DNA of 64,000 bases from Kuschelorhynchus macadamiae. Taxonomy: Eukaryota; Arthropoda; Insecta; Coleoptera; Curculionidae. A program made the translations under genes and the position numbers. The notes under the pieces are model-generated. The model saw only the letters and a program-made list of their open reading frames with translations, was not told the DNA's origin and ran no database searches. Positions 54,420-64,000 of the stretch are shown here, one piece after another. The DNA is taken from positions 697,001-761,000 of the forward strand of contig JAUTXW010000347.1 in NCBI GenBank assembly GCA_030620095.1, read 5' to 3'. Position 1 is the stretch's first letter. Each line of letters opens with the position of its first letter.

Positions 54420-55400
54420 ATTCGGAGCTATCTGATTCGAGGCGTGAACAGCCTAGTTCATCTTCTGATGTCTCGTCGTCGTTCTAACGTTCTTCTCTGA
54501 CCTCCGATGGGCCCGTGTTGACAGTAAACACTAAGTTTTTAATTGCATCATCCAAAAGGTGCTCTTTTTGTATGAGCTCATCCTCATCCTGTGATGAACA
54601 CATGTTTGCTCCGACACCTCCTCAATTTTTTTTCTGGTCAGCGCCAGCCAGATTGAATGTTGTATTCCGCGCTGCTACATAGTTTTTCACTAAAGCCCAT
54701 ATTTTTTCTGGGTGATACGGAGGCAAACGTAACACACAGTGACCACGTCGTGCTAGTAATTCGTCCAACTTGTATTGCGTGGGAAAGCATTTGTTGTCGA
54801 AAATAATTTTGTACAATTCTGGTTTGGTTAACCTTGGGTCTGCTGGCAATCCCTTTTCTTCCAACCAACTCAGCATTTCTGCTTTTTTGGAAGAGGTGGT
54901 AATATTTTTCTTAACTGGAACGTTGTGGTACGATGCATTATCAATAACCAGAACTGACTTCTGGTAAATTTGACAGAAGTTGTTTCACAACCTATGTCAT
55001 GAATTTTTTTTGGTTCATCTCGTCGTGATAATCCCCTGTTTTTGTTCCTAAAAAAATGTATATGAACGATTTAAAAGCAAGGAAATAAAATAATTAAACT
55101 GAATTACGTGGAATTGGTTTCTTTAGACATTTGTCGCTATCGTCATACCAGCCTTTGTCCTGCACATGGCTACTGTGTATATACGTATATATCATCTTTT
55201 TTAAAAATTTTATAGGTTTGACACATATATCAAACGATTCGCATAAAATGTTCTCTTATCTTGCATTTTTTGCCACTTAACTCCAATTTTTTTTCAGGAT
55301 CCGGCTTAAGGTGTTTATACTGAATTCACCGATATCTTCTGATAGAACTTCTCGTTGGCGCATTTTTTTCCAAATCCCTGTAATTGGAGCCCATTATGTT
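54420..55400 (-). pseudogene. Second IS630/Tc1-superfamily transposase relic
   Basis: Minus strand, in pieces: MRQREVLSEDIGEFSINTLS (about 55360-55300), TKTGDYHDEMNQKKFM (about 55045-55000), QLLSNLP, then frame 54622-54876: SWLEEKGLPADPRLTKPELY, RRGHCVLRLPPYHPEKIWAL, and an acidic tail (DDETSEDEL, about 54480). The usual DLNPI between YHP and EKIW is deleted. It is related to the relic at 35.2-36.5 kb (TTGDYHGQMN, acidic tail) but has diverged. Non-functional. Confidence 0.65.
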
Positions 55401-56030
55401 TGTATCTTAATAAACAAATGAAGATTCTTTCTTTCTCACAAATGTATTTGGTAGGATTACCGCTTTCGAGATTTCTTACTGCATGTTTTCATCAGATCCC
55501 AAATGCTTGAAAAGAAAATTACATTTAAAACAAAATATATTTCACTAAGAAACACAACAATACTAAAATGTCAAATTAATTGGCTATCTAAATATTTTTT
55601 TTAAATTAAATTAAAATTATTTAGATAACTAACTAATTTTCTATTTTAGGATTTTGGTTGTGTTTTATATTCAAGCACGTTTTGTTTCAAATGTATTTTT
55701 CTTGTCAAGTCAAAAAATTTGTGTGAAAGAAACACTGTTCAAACGAATTTGTCTTATTTGTACTGTCGGTTGTGAATTAATATACAGTAATCAACTAAAA
55801 TGCTTGTACGTCATAACGCGGCCATTAGTAAACTTCATAAGATGCATATAATCTTTGATGACAAAGCAGGGAAGGAGTCGAATTCTTTATTTTAATAGGC
55901 GATTCGTAATTCTGATTCTATTCCTTTTTTATTAGCTCGAATGACTTTTTTATTAGTGCGAATGCTTGCTATAAAAATAAATTAAATCCTAAAAAGGTTT
56001 TATTCTAGGAAATGGAATTTTACCGATTTA
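55400..56030. other. No supported gene
   Basis: AT-rich; the 65-codon frame at 55654-55851 has no recognised domain. Confidence 0.45.
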
Positions 56031-56560
56031 AACATTTTATTAGGACGTATTTTGTTTTGCCGTGTAAAATTCCCATTAAAATGTTTCCAATCTAACTCTG
56101 TTTTCCACTTTTTTCTGTGCAAAAAAGTCAATTGGATAAGCATTATTTTGTACGTGAATTTTCAGTATTTTATATTTATATATATTATACAAATATTTTA
56201 TCAGTTTATTCCTACATCTGTTTTTATTTTCATGAAAATTTCGAAATTTCCAATCCGATAAGTAACTTCTTGAAAATATTTTTTTACATTTTGGTCGGCT
56301 GTCATTTTGTACAGCCATATTGGATTTTTAGCAACATTTTACCATTTCATTTTCATGCGACTCATTGGGCAAAAATTGAAGTCATTCGAGTAAGTAACAG
56401 ATTGACGGAAATGAGAGAACATGTTTTTTGGTGTCCAGGGTTATTAGGTCGCCATTTTGTTTTGCTATCTTGGATTCATACCAGAATATTACCTGGTCAT
56501 TCCTATGTAATTCAAGATGAAATAACATATTATTTTTCACGTTTTAGTGCATTTTGGGTC
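56030..56560 (-). repeat. Chimeric repeat family, copy 6
   Basis: Blocks TTAGGACGTATTTTGTTTTGCC, TCGGCTGTCATTTTGTACAGCC-ATATTGGAT, GAGAACATGTTTTTTGGTGTC, and TAGGTCGCCATTTTGTTTTGC. The long frames here (56117-56578 plus, 56076-56318 minus) are by-products. Confidence 0.55.
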
Positions 56561-57430
56561 GTTTTTATTTTTTTATAAAGAATATTTGTTTTCTCGTTTC
56601 TAATGCAAAATAAAAACATTTAAAATGCCTTTAGCAAATACTCGTGCATTGTGATCTATTTTAGACATTTAAATTATTTTTAAAGTAGAACAGTCTGAGC
56701 ACGCAAAAAGCTTTTCACTTTGATTTTTAAGTATGACAACAAAAATATAAAAGACAGATGGGTGCAAGGCGGGACGCTATTTTTAGGAGATTTACGCTCA
56801 TTTTAGTAAACACTTTTTACGCTTTCGCATAATCCAAATAAACTTAAGAACGTGTTTAATTATAGAATTCTGTATATGTTTTTAATAACATATTGTTTAT
56901 TGTGATTTCCATCACATTATTTTTTATTTGGTATTTGTAAATAAAATTAATTTTGATAATTACTTACTTTACACCGTGGCATGATTCATTTTTCATTCTC
57001 GGTGTGCTTATGTGAAATTGAGAGGCACGTGTTTTTATGCGTTTTAACTTGCTATACCTCACAAAAGTACGTTTTTATGGGGACAAAAATGAAATATCTT
57101 CAAGAGAAAACTGACTGTGGGAAATAATTGATTTCACATCTAATATCAGCCCTGGATTATCCGCACCTTATAATAATGTCATGTTTGTGATAGTTCGGAA
57201 ACCGTCTTGAGGTAAAAATACGTCGCATCCGATATGTTTAAAATTGACCTGAAGATGGTTTTGTATGATGAGGTTGAAACGTCCTTTCGTAATATCATTA
57301 CCAAACTCGGCATTTGGTTGTTTTAGGTGGTACAAAAAGACTTTACTTTTGAAAATATTTTATATCTGCTCCATAAAATAAAAGGCTATGAGGTAAAGTA
57401 AGTTAAACCGTAAAACCAACAGTATATACT
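56560..57430. other. AT-rich; possible decayed Penelope terminal repeat
   Basis: CTGAAGA at 57249-57255 and GAAACGTCC at 57276-57284 have hammerhead spacing, but the intervening bases (GGTT and GGTT) do not pair. Probably a fossil terminal repeat. Nothing else is recognised. Confidence 0.35.
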
Positions 57431-57439
57431 AATGATATC

Positions 57440-58260
57440 ATATAGAGAGTGTTCAAATTTAAATACCAAACTTTGACATCATCAACTAAATTATTTCAGT
57501 TTTTTTTTAATTTGCACTCCCTGTATATTTTTATTTATTTTTGTAGAGCATCAAAAATATACATTTTTTATTGAACACATAATATACTTATCCTCAATAG
57601 TTTTCGAAATATTTTAAAATTTCGGCAATTTGAGATAATTTAAAAAATGGTCAACTCGATCAAAATAGCCATTAGTAGCTGTCGCGAATAGACGAAAGAA
57701 ATAGCCAAAGCAATTGATGTAGTATTTAAAGCACACCACACAGATCTAAAACATCGACGAAACGGGGAGGTATGTCAAAAGCAGGCCGTTTCCATGGATA
57801 TACAGATTTGTAGCCAACCGCGAATGATCATTGCACTGTTTCCATAGTTGTATTGTATTATGAAATCTTGGCTTTGTTTCCTAGGAACAATTCGCCAGAT
57901 TGCTCTCCGCCCGGGGCTTAGTCAGAGCTGGGGCAACCCTCATATATCACGAGATGACACTTTCTTTCAAGCTATCCCCTTACCCCTCCCACTCCCGCCA
58001 CATAGCGGCCATTACGCTAATATTCTTTGTAGAACTGCGGCAGGCGAACTGGATAGAATGCAACACGTTGGACCACTTATGTTAATAACACAGAGGTCTG
58101 CCTTCGACGAAACGAACCGAAAGACTGGTTTCCATAGTTACTCACATTCTTTTCATAGACTCAGATTCGTGTGCCAAACTTTAAAAACCAAGTCAAATAC
58201 TTGGTGTCCAATTTAAAAAATACAACTTTTAGTTGCCCTACTGTTTTGACGCATCCCGTA
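57440..58260. other. Possible mobile element with an unrecognised 122-codon frame
   Basis: The plus frame 57848-58216 lies in a patch richer in GC than its neighbours (57890-58090). It is Pro, Leu and His rich (PLPLPLPPHSGH) and I recognise no domain. GTCCAATTTAAAAAATAC near 58206 resembles the GTGTCCAATTTAAAAAATAC segment in the right arm of the DD41D element. The region is probably a non-coding element. Confidence 0.3.
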
Positions 58261-58479
58261 TGAATAAAAATATTTTTAAAATATGCACAACTTACATCTG
58301 TATACCATAGCAGATACAGTTTATTTCTGAATTTTACCTATTCGGCGTAAATTTACTTTCTTCAATCGTTGTCTCACCCTACACAAATGAATCCGACAAG
58401 TATTCAGTAATAAAATGACAGTAACTTTAAACGCAATTTGATATATAAAAGTCGGGTTGCTGTTTTATGATCGGACGTC

Positions 58480-59278
58480 CTTTGGTGGTCGAATTATTCC
58501 ATGATTAAAACTATGTTACAATCCAATAATAACGTAGACATTTCAAAATATTTCAAACTAATTACCTTTCAGAAAAAAAATGGAAAAGGTTACACACCCA
58601 AGAAAGCTACGATTTTTACGAGTATACAAATTAGTGATTTTTTAAATATTACTCCGGATGAAGTTTATTTAATGGCCAAGGTTGTTGTTGTATTTGGGAT
58701 TGCAGGAGTTTATCAAATGTGTGAAATCAGCCAAGTAACATTAGATAATATTGAAGATTCGGGAACGTTATTAATTGTGAAACTTAAGTAAACAAAGAAT
58801 GATGTAAACAGGAGATTTGTAGTTACTGAAGAATGTATACAATTTTACCGAATGTATATAGTCCTTCTTCCAGCAGCAGCAAAGGATCGCCGCCTGTTTT
58901 ATGCATATCGCAATGGAAAATGTATCAACCAGGTTGTGGGTAAAAATCAATTTTATAAGGTACCTGAAACATTCATTTCGAAAATTGTCTGCTACACTTT
59001 TAGTTAAATCTGTGGGAGACTTGATGGCACTAAAGAAACATGGCGGTTGGAAGTCATCAACAGTCGCTGAAGGGTATGTTGATGAATCGGTAGCACACAG
59101 GACAGAAATAGCTAATAAAGTGTTTAGAACATGTGGCAGTGCTGAAATAACACCCGATTTGCGACCAGGTAGATCAACGGCAGCTGTGCCCATGGCAGAA
59201 AAAAATTTAATTTCAGCACAAGTAAATTCGACTGTTGTGCCGAATAGTTCAAGGAACATGTCATTTATGCACATTTAA
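58480..59278 (+). pseudogene. Crypton-type tyrosine recombinase relic
   Basis: Plus strand: WSNYSMIKTM, ISKYFKLITFQKK, TPKKATIFTS, PDEVYLMAKVVVVFGIAGVY, LDNIEDSGTLLIVKL (frame ending 58791). After a TAA the same frame goes on TKNDVNRRFVV, NGKCINQVVG. After a frameshift at about 58960 comes LKHSFRKLSATLLVKSVGDL, LKKHGGWKSSTVAEGYVDES (58901-59278). Recombinase residues H-x-x-R, HGGW and the nucleophile Tyr of EGY are present. The first catalytic Arg (usually GxCRxxEL) is replaced in GVYQMCEI. Cryptons integrate circular DNA by tyrosine-recombinase chemistry; this copy is dead. Confidence 0.65.
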
Positions 59279-59279
59279 T

Positions 59280-59825
59280 AATTGTACTTTTGATATAAAA
59301 GAAATGTAACTTTTATATAATAAAATATTCTAAAATTAAATATCTACCGTTACTTATGTAAATATATATCCGGAAAAAAAGTTCTCATTTTGTCTCCGGG
59401 AAAAAAGTAATTCATAAAAAGTGATATTTTGTTACCTGTCAACAGTGGTTAAATGTCAAAAACTTTTTTCCCGTCACAAAAAAAAAATAATGTAATGAAT
59501 TCTTTGCACAAGTTTATTGTTCATCGGTTGGGTTTAAACAAACATCTAAAATGTAGTTGAAAAAATAACTTCGAATTTTTTTAGTTGATTTTGTATTGAT
59601 TCCTCCCTTCCTTCGTAATTAAATAATTTGGATTTTTTTCTAGTTCTGTGTGAGTGAGATGCTGATCAGTTTCTAAATCGTTTGCAATTCCTTTAGCAGA
59701 ATTTCTTAAAATTCCGTTTTTCTATATTTTTTTAAAAAATGTTATTACAAATTGACAATCTAATCCTCCCTTTGTAGTAATTTAATTTTGATAATATATC
59801 GTATCAAATAATAATGCTGCAAACA
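59280..59825. other. No supported gene
   Basis: AT-rich 3' flank of the Crypton relic. Confidence 0.45.
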
Positions 59826-61059
59826 GTGGCGGCTGGTGCATAAGCTGCAAAACACACCTAATTTCAACAGTCTAGATACCTAAGATCCCTAGAGATTTTT
59901 TCTTTAACGGCAACAAGAACACCGCAAGTTCGCGGCTTAAAAATCTCCAGCGTAGGCTCGTTCTACCAAGCTCGCGGGACTAATGCGTGCACAGCGAATG
60001 GTTTTTGAAAATGACACGTAGGATTGGTCGAGCTTCGCACGTTGGTTAATAAGGCGATTTAAGAATGATTTGCGGCTGCACGGCGTGGAGGCAGAACACA
60101 AGAGTTGCTTTGTTTATTTCGAATCATGCGCGCGACCGTATTTTGTTGAATCGTTCGTTCTATTGTTTCTATTATAGCATATATACGAATTCAATTACTT
60201 ACAAACTCATAGTTTTAGTTCTTTGGCGTACAAGATTAAAATTATAGAACTTGGTCGGCCGACACCAATGGCGTATATAAGGGGGGTTTGTGGTTAATCC
60301 CCCCTCCCCCCCCCCCGAGCCACTTTTATTGAAGGTAAAATGATAAAAACAGTATAAAGCAGGGGTCTTTTTTCCAGATTCCGGGTAAAAGCCCCTAAGG
60401 CGGTTTTACCTACAGTTAAAATAAAGTTTTTTGGTTGTTGAAAATTTTCATCTCTCAACCCCCCCCCCCTCAGAAACGCCAGTTTAATGATGAGTTAATT
60501 ATAAATGAAGTGATGACGTCTTTTTTGAAATCACTTAAAACAACCAAACACAGACATCAGTTATGGTTAATTCTGACCATCATCAATCCAAATTTTGGAT
60601 AAAATTTATCAAGAAGTAGACAACAGGTTTAAAAACTTTGAAGGCCTAAACTTTCTTGAATTGTGTGATTTTAACGCGTTTAAGGGAAAACATTTTCCGG
60701 AAACCCAGTTAAAACGTTTGATGCGTCGTTATGGATAGTATTTTGATTTAGTTTTTTTACGTTCGGAACTAACTGTTATATATGAGACTAAAGACATCGA
60801 AAAAAAAATTCTGCAATTGAGTATTGGCTTGTTTGCAGATTTTTTTTTAACAAACGTATATTTAGAGGTAGTTAAGTTATGTGAGTTAGTATTGACGATT
60901 CGAGCTACTAGTCCCTCCGTAGAACATAGTTCCTGCTATTAAACGAATAAAGACCTTGTTGGCGAAAACAATCTTGTACAGACACTGTCGCAGCATCCGC
61001 GTTTCTACGACGAAATTTTAGACGGGTTAACAAAGAAAGATAGACGAACAAATAGGTAA
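59826..61059 (+). mobile_element. hAT element remnant
   Basis: Starts with the hAT-type end CAGTGGCGGCTGGTGCATAA (59826), similar to the end at 27817, and contains hAT transposase codons on the same strand (60595-61059). A CACCAATGGCGTATATAAGG block with C-runs (60265-60310 and 60463-60475) inside may be a further nested hAT MITE. No right end was found. Confidence 0.5.
60595..61059 (+). pseudogene. hAT transposase C-terminal fragment (ZMYM1-like)
   Basis: One frame reads LDKIYQEVDNRFKNFEGLNF, FPETQLKRLMRRYG, a TAG, YFDLVFLRSELTVIYETKD, LVLTIRATSPSVEHS, a TAA, then QTLSQHPRFYDEILDGLTKK. This is the order at the end of ZMYM1-like hAT transposases, with the ERSFSxLKRIK segment deleted. The minus frame at 60908-61186 is antisense. 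Confidence 0.6.
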
Positions 61060-62040
61060 GTTTTGAAAAAATGCTTCCTTTGTTCCAAATTTCACCGTAC
61101 TCCCCTGCTAGCGCCCGCACTGGTGATTCAAATAAAGCCCTCAGGAGAGTGCCCAATTGTGATGTCACGATCTGTGTCCGATGCAAAATTTAAGGTTAGC
61201 CGATATAGGTTTTTAATCCATTTCAAGATAAGAATTAAATCTACGGTTTACGTATAAACAGGGGAGAAAAAGCTAACAAAAGCGTAGTTAAATTATGCCC
61301 CTCTAAGAAGCAAAAATGACATTTTGAAACGCTTGTCATCTAAGCAAGAAAACCTGACCGCGGTAGTTAACAAGACGACTCTCACACCTTCTTCATCTTA
61401 TCTGCTAATTAAGAACTAAATATAAGAACGCCATAGCTCACATACGATCTCCCATATGGCTTGTTTAACACTAACAGAACGACTTTAGTAAATGCCTGCA
61501 ATAAAAGTTACCCTCTAGGGAAGACGAGACGTGATGCTGCAACACGTTAAGAGATTTATCTTTATTTGGGGTCCATAAATCCGGTTGAGATTCCTTAAGC
61601 GCCAAGGCTTTACCTTATCCGTGGGTCCTAATCTTCGGCGACCTTCACCTAAACAAATTTGCTTTGCATATATGTAATTTAGGTGTTTGTGATAAGGACG
61701 ATGTCAAGGTGACTGTCTTGTATGGTGGGTTTTTAGCGATGCACTTCTTGAGAACAGCTTAAACATTCTTTGCTTTGGTTTCGTTTTTAAAATATGTAAT
61801 TCATACAGTGTCGGAGTGGATTGGTGATTAGTCAATTAATCGTTCAGACGCAACACAAAAAATAGCACTAAATAAATTAAATAAATACGAAATTGTAGTG
61901 GCGTATTCATGATTTAAGAAGAAAACTACTTTTAGGTTTTACGCCAGGAATTACATTAGAGATCTAAAATACTATAAAAATGTTTATAAAAAAAAATGAA
62001 ACCAAATTCAAAAAAATGGACTAAAAATTGAAAAACAATA
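61060..62040. other. No supported gene
   Basis: Mixed-composition sequence with no long frame or recognised motif. Confidence 0.45.
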
Positions 62041-62189
62041 TTTTATTCCACAATTTTACACCGTGAAGTCGGCGGCATATTAATAAAGACAGTAAGACCT
62101 TATACGCGTAGTCTTAGATATCGAAACACCGAATTGACTGAATATATTTCTGTGATTAAATAATTAAGAATAATAATAATTTTCCTGAT

Positions 62190-62700
62190 ATAATGGTGAA
62201 CGCGTAGAATCGAGACGCGAGAGTAGAATATTAAAAAACTTCTTGCAATATATCTTGGCGCCAAAAACAGAGTGGCGCCATTCCGCCATTTTTAACATTT
62301 TTTTTTTAATATCCTTGCTATGGGACACCTCAGCAATATCCTGAATATCCCCTGAAAATTTCATCTAAATTCGTCAAACAATCGCGGAGTAATCGATGTA
62401 CGAACAAAAAAAAAACAAAATGGCCTCCATTCCGCCGCGTTTTTTACATTTTTTAATATGCTTGCTATGGAACCACTTCAGCAATATTCTGAATGTCCAT
62501 TGAAAATTTCATCGAAATTGGTCCAACCGTCGCGGAGTATATAAACATAAAAAAAAAACAAAATGACCGCCATTTTTAAAATTATTTTTAATATGCTTGC
62601 TAAGAGACCACTCCAACAATATCCTGACTATCCTCTGAAAATTTCATCCAAATTGGTCAAACTGATATCCTCCTTCTTTTTTAAAGTCGGTTAAAAATTA
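62190..62700. repeat. Dispersed repeat with three tandem units of about 130 bp
   Basis: Three units contain CCGCCATTTTTAACATTTTT-like sequence, TGCTTGCTATGG, AGCAATATCCTGAAT and GAAAATTTCATCNAAATTNGTC, ending at AAAGTCGGTT near 62686. Part of the first unit is the copy seen at 9355-9500. Confidence 0.7.
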
Positions 62701-62863
62701 TAATGAGGGTAGCATGTTAATAACGTTTTATTTATACGGATTGTATAAATTTTTCGAAAATGTCAATAAAATACTAGTTTTTGAGGTTGCACATTTTCAT
62801 GAACACCCTGTATATATAAAATTATATAACGGGATAATAGCAAAAGAGATGCCTATTAGCTGC

Positions 62864-64000
62864 TTAAAGGGTCTTCAACCCGCGGCTCTCGGGCCGCATA
62901 CAGTCTGCCGTCTATTTTCTTGCGGTCCCCAGAGGGTAAAGAAAATATTGTATCGCGCCGCGCTTGCGAATGACACTCCGAGGACGCTAGCACCATCTAC
63001 TTAGAAGAGATCCACTCTGTGAACTCGTGATCACGACTACCCTTAAGGCCAATAGATGGCGTTGCAGTTCTATTGAATCTTTCTAATGATTCTAGAAGAG
63101 ATTCAAAGGTACAAAGCTCTGTCTATATAGCCGGCATCACACGGCAGTGGCCAGTTCTAATTCCAAGAGCGAACGAAGCGATGCAAGCGAAAGAGTGCCA
63201 ACTAGCAGAGAAGTTGCTAGTGTGCTTTGACGCGTGTAAGGCGGATAGTGAACTAGTTCCTCAATTTAGTGACCCCGACTGGCTGCGCGACTTTAGATTT
63301 CTCACGGACATCACGCTGCACCTCAATGACTTGAACACCAAACTACAAGGAAAAGATAGTCTCATCAACAACCTACCTGACACTGTGAAGGCATTTGAGT
63401 TTAAACTAGATTTATGGAAAAATCAGTTGTTGAAAAAACAGTTTACGCACTTTCCTAAACTGAAGAGTTGCGAATGTACAGATGTAGATAAATATGTCCC
63501 AAGCACTAGATTTACTCAAAAAAGAGTTCCAATCAAGGTTTTCTGACTTCAGAGATAATGAAAATTACATCAATCTCTTTGTCCGACCATTCAGTGTATC
63601 AGTTGAAGACATGCCAGAAAACTGTCAGATGGAGCTAATCGATTTGCAGTGTAATTCGGATCTGAAAGAGAAGTTCGACATGGATCTTCTTGATTTTTAT
63701 TCAAAATATATCGATCAAAACTCATTTTCTGAAATCCGAAAACATGCCCGGAAAATGATGTATCTGTTGGGGAGCACATATGTGAGCGAGCAGCTGTTTT
63801 CTCGTATGCAGAATGTGAAGTCTAAAGCAAAGTCGAGAGTTACAGACGCACATCTGGAAGGAAGTTTGTGGGTTCCAACTATAAAAATAAAACCAAATAT
63901 CGACACACTTGTCAAAAATAAGCAATGTCAAAAATCGAATTAATTGATTGAACTTTTTAACCAATAAAGATTATTACACTTTGAAATTATGTTTTTTATT
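62864..64000 (+). mobile_element. hAT element (Charlie-like end), runs past the window
   Basis: The left end AAAGGGTCTTCAACCCGCGG, then TCGGGCCGCAT, is the type of end found on Charlie-like hAT elements (CAGGGGTC...CGGGCCGC). The transposase C-terminal half follows directly, so the N-terminal half is deleted. The right end is not in the window. Confidence 0.65.
63073..63943 (+). pseudogene. hAT transposase C-terminal half (GTF2IRD2/EPM2AIP1-like)
   Basis: Frame 1 (63073-63546): KECQLAEKLLVCFDACKADS, DWLRDFRFLTDITLHLNDLN, LQGKDSLINNL. A 1-nt insertion near 63500 moves the rest to frame 2 (63494-63943): ALDLLKKEFQSRFSDFR, FVRPFSVSVEDMPENCQMEL, FYSKYI, ARKMMYLLGSTYVSEQLFSR and LEGSLWVPT. The last parts are the hAT dimerisation region, including the F-G/S-STY-x-CEQ/SEQ-FS-M motif. 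The end at 63943 looks natural. The normal N-terminal zinc finger is missing. Apart from the single frameshift it is well preserved. Confidence 0.75.

Noticed and set aside
56117..56578. 153-codon plus ORF
   Set aside because: Falls within the chimeric repeat family, whose other copies do not keep this frame.
57249..57284. Hammerhead core CTGAAGA...GAAACGTCC
   Set aside because: The segment between the core parts cannot form stem II (GGTT against GGTT), so I keep it only as a possible fossil.
60290..60480. C-runs as possible G-quadruplex control elements
   Set aside because: Runs are single homopolymers within a probable MITE, without the four-run spacing needed.

Overview
This window reads as intergenic or heterochromatin-like DNA of a large, AT-rich arthropod genome, most probably an insect (a beetle is only a guess). 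I find no convincing host gene, no rRNA, no complete tRNA and no CRISPR. Almost every stretch that can be interpreted is a transposable element, usually broken and often nested. The mix (Penelope-like elements, Jockey/CR1/L2-like and RTE-like LINEs, hAT, Tc1/mariner, pogo, IS630-like, Crypton) and the short 103-bp predicted intron fit an insect.

Layout. 0-9.5 kb: LINE scraps, a Penelope terminal repeat, and a broken multi-copy gene of unknown function (6.37-8.07 kb, minus). 9.6-12.7 kb: a Penelope-like element (PLE) carrying a nested LINE tail with a 17-bp target duplication. 12.9-17 kb: a chimeric repeat family, a retroelement fragment whose tail has become a 161-bp tandem array, and a doublet of PLE terminal repeats. 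17.6-26.5 kb: a dead LINE, MITEs and more of the repeat family. 27.8-33.9 kb: a hAT element with about 160-bp inverted ends, into which a rearranged mariner and an almost readable LINE have inserted. 34.3-40 kb: a nested palindromic MITE, an IS630-like pseudogene and a three-unit tandem array of about 660-790 bp. 43.2-45.4 kb: two PLE copies head to head. 45.8-49.9 kb: a DDE-like gene split by a pogo element. 50.1-52.4 kb: a Tc1/mariner element of DD41D spacing with inverted repeats over 400 bp and an intact, apparently spliced transposase. 53-64 kb: a hAT MITE, a second IS630-like relic, a Crypton relic and two hAT relics.

The two strongest observations are these. First, hammerhead-ribozyme-like motifs recur in the PLE terminal repeats: six with a clear paired stem II plus two weak ones, and several show paired stems that covary between copies. 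Second, the DD41D element is the one unit that looks recently mobile. A third clean result is that removing the pogo element at its TA duplication restores the reading frame of the gene it interrupts.

All family assignments were made by eye from motifs. None was checked by database search, so names below superfamily level are provisional.
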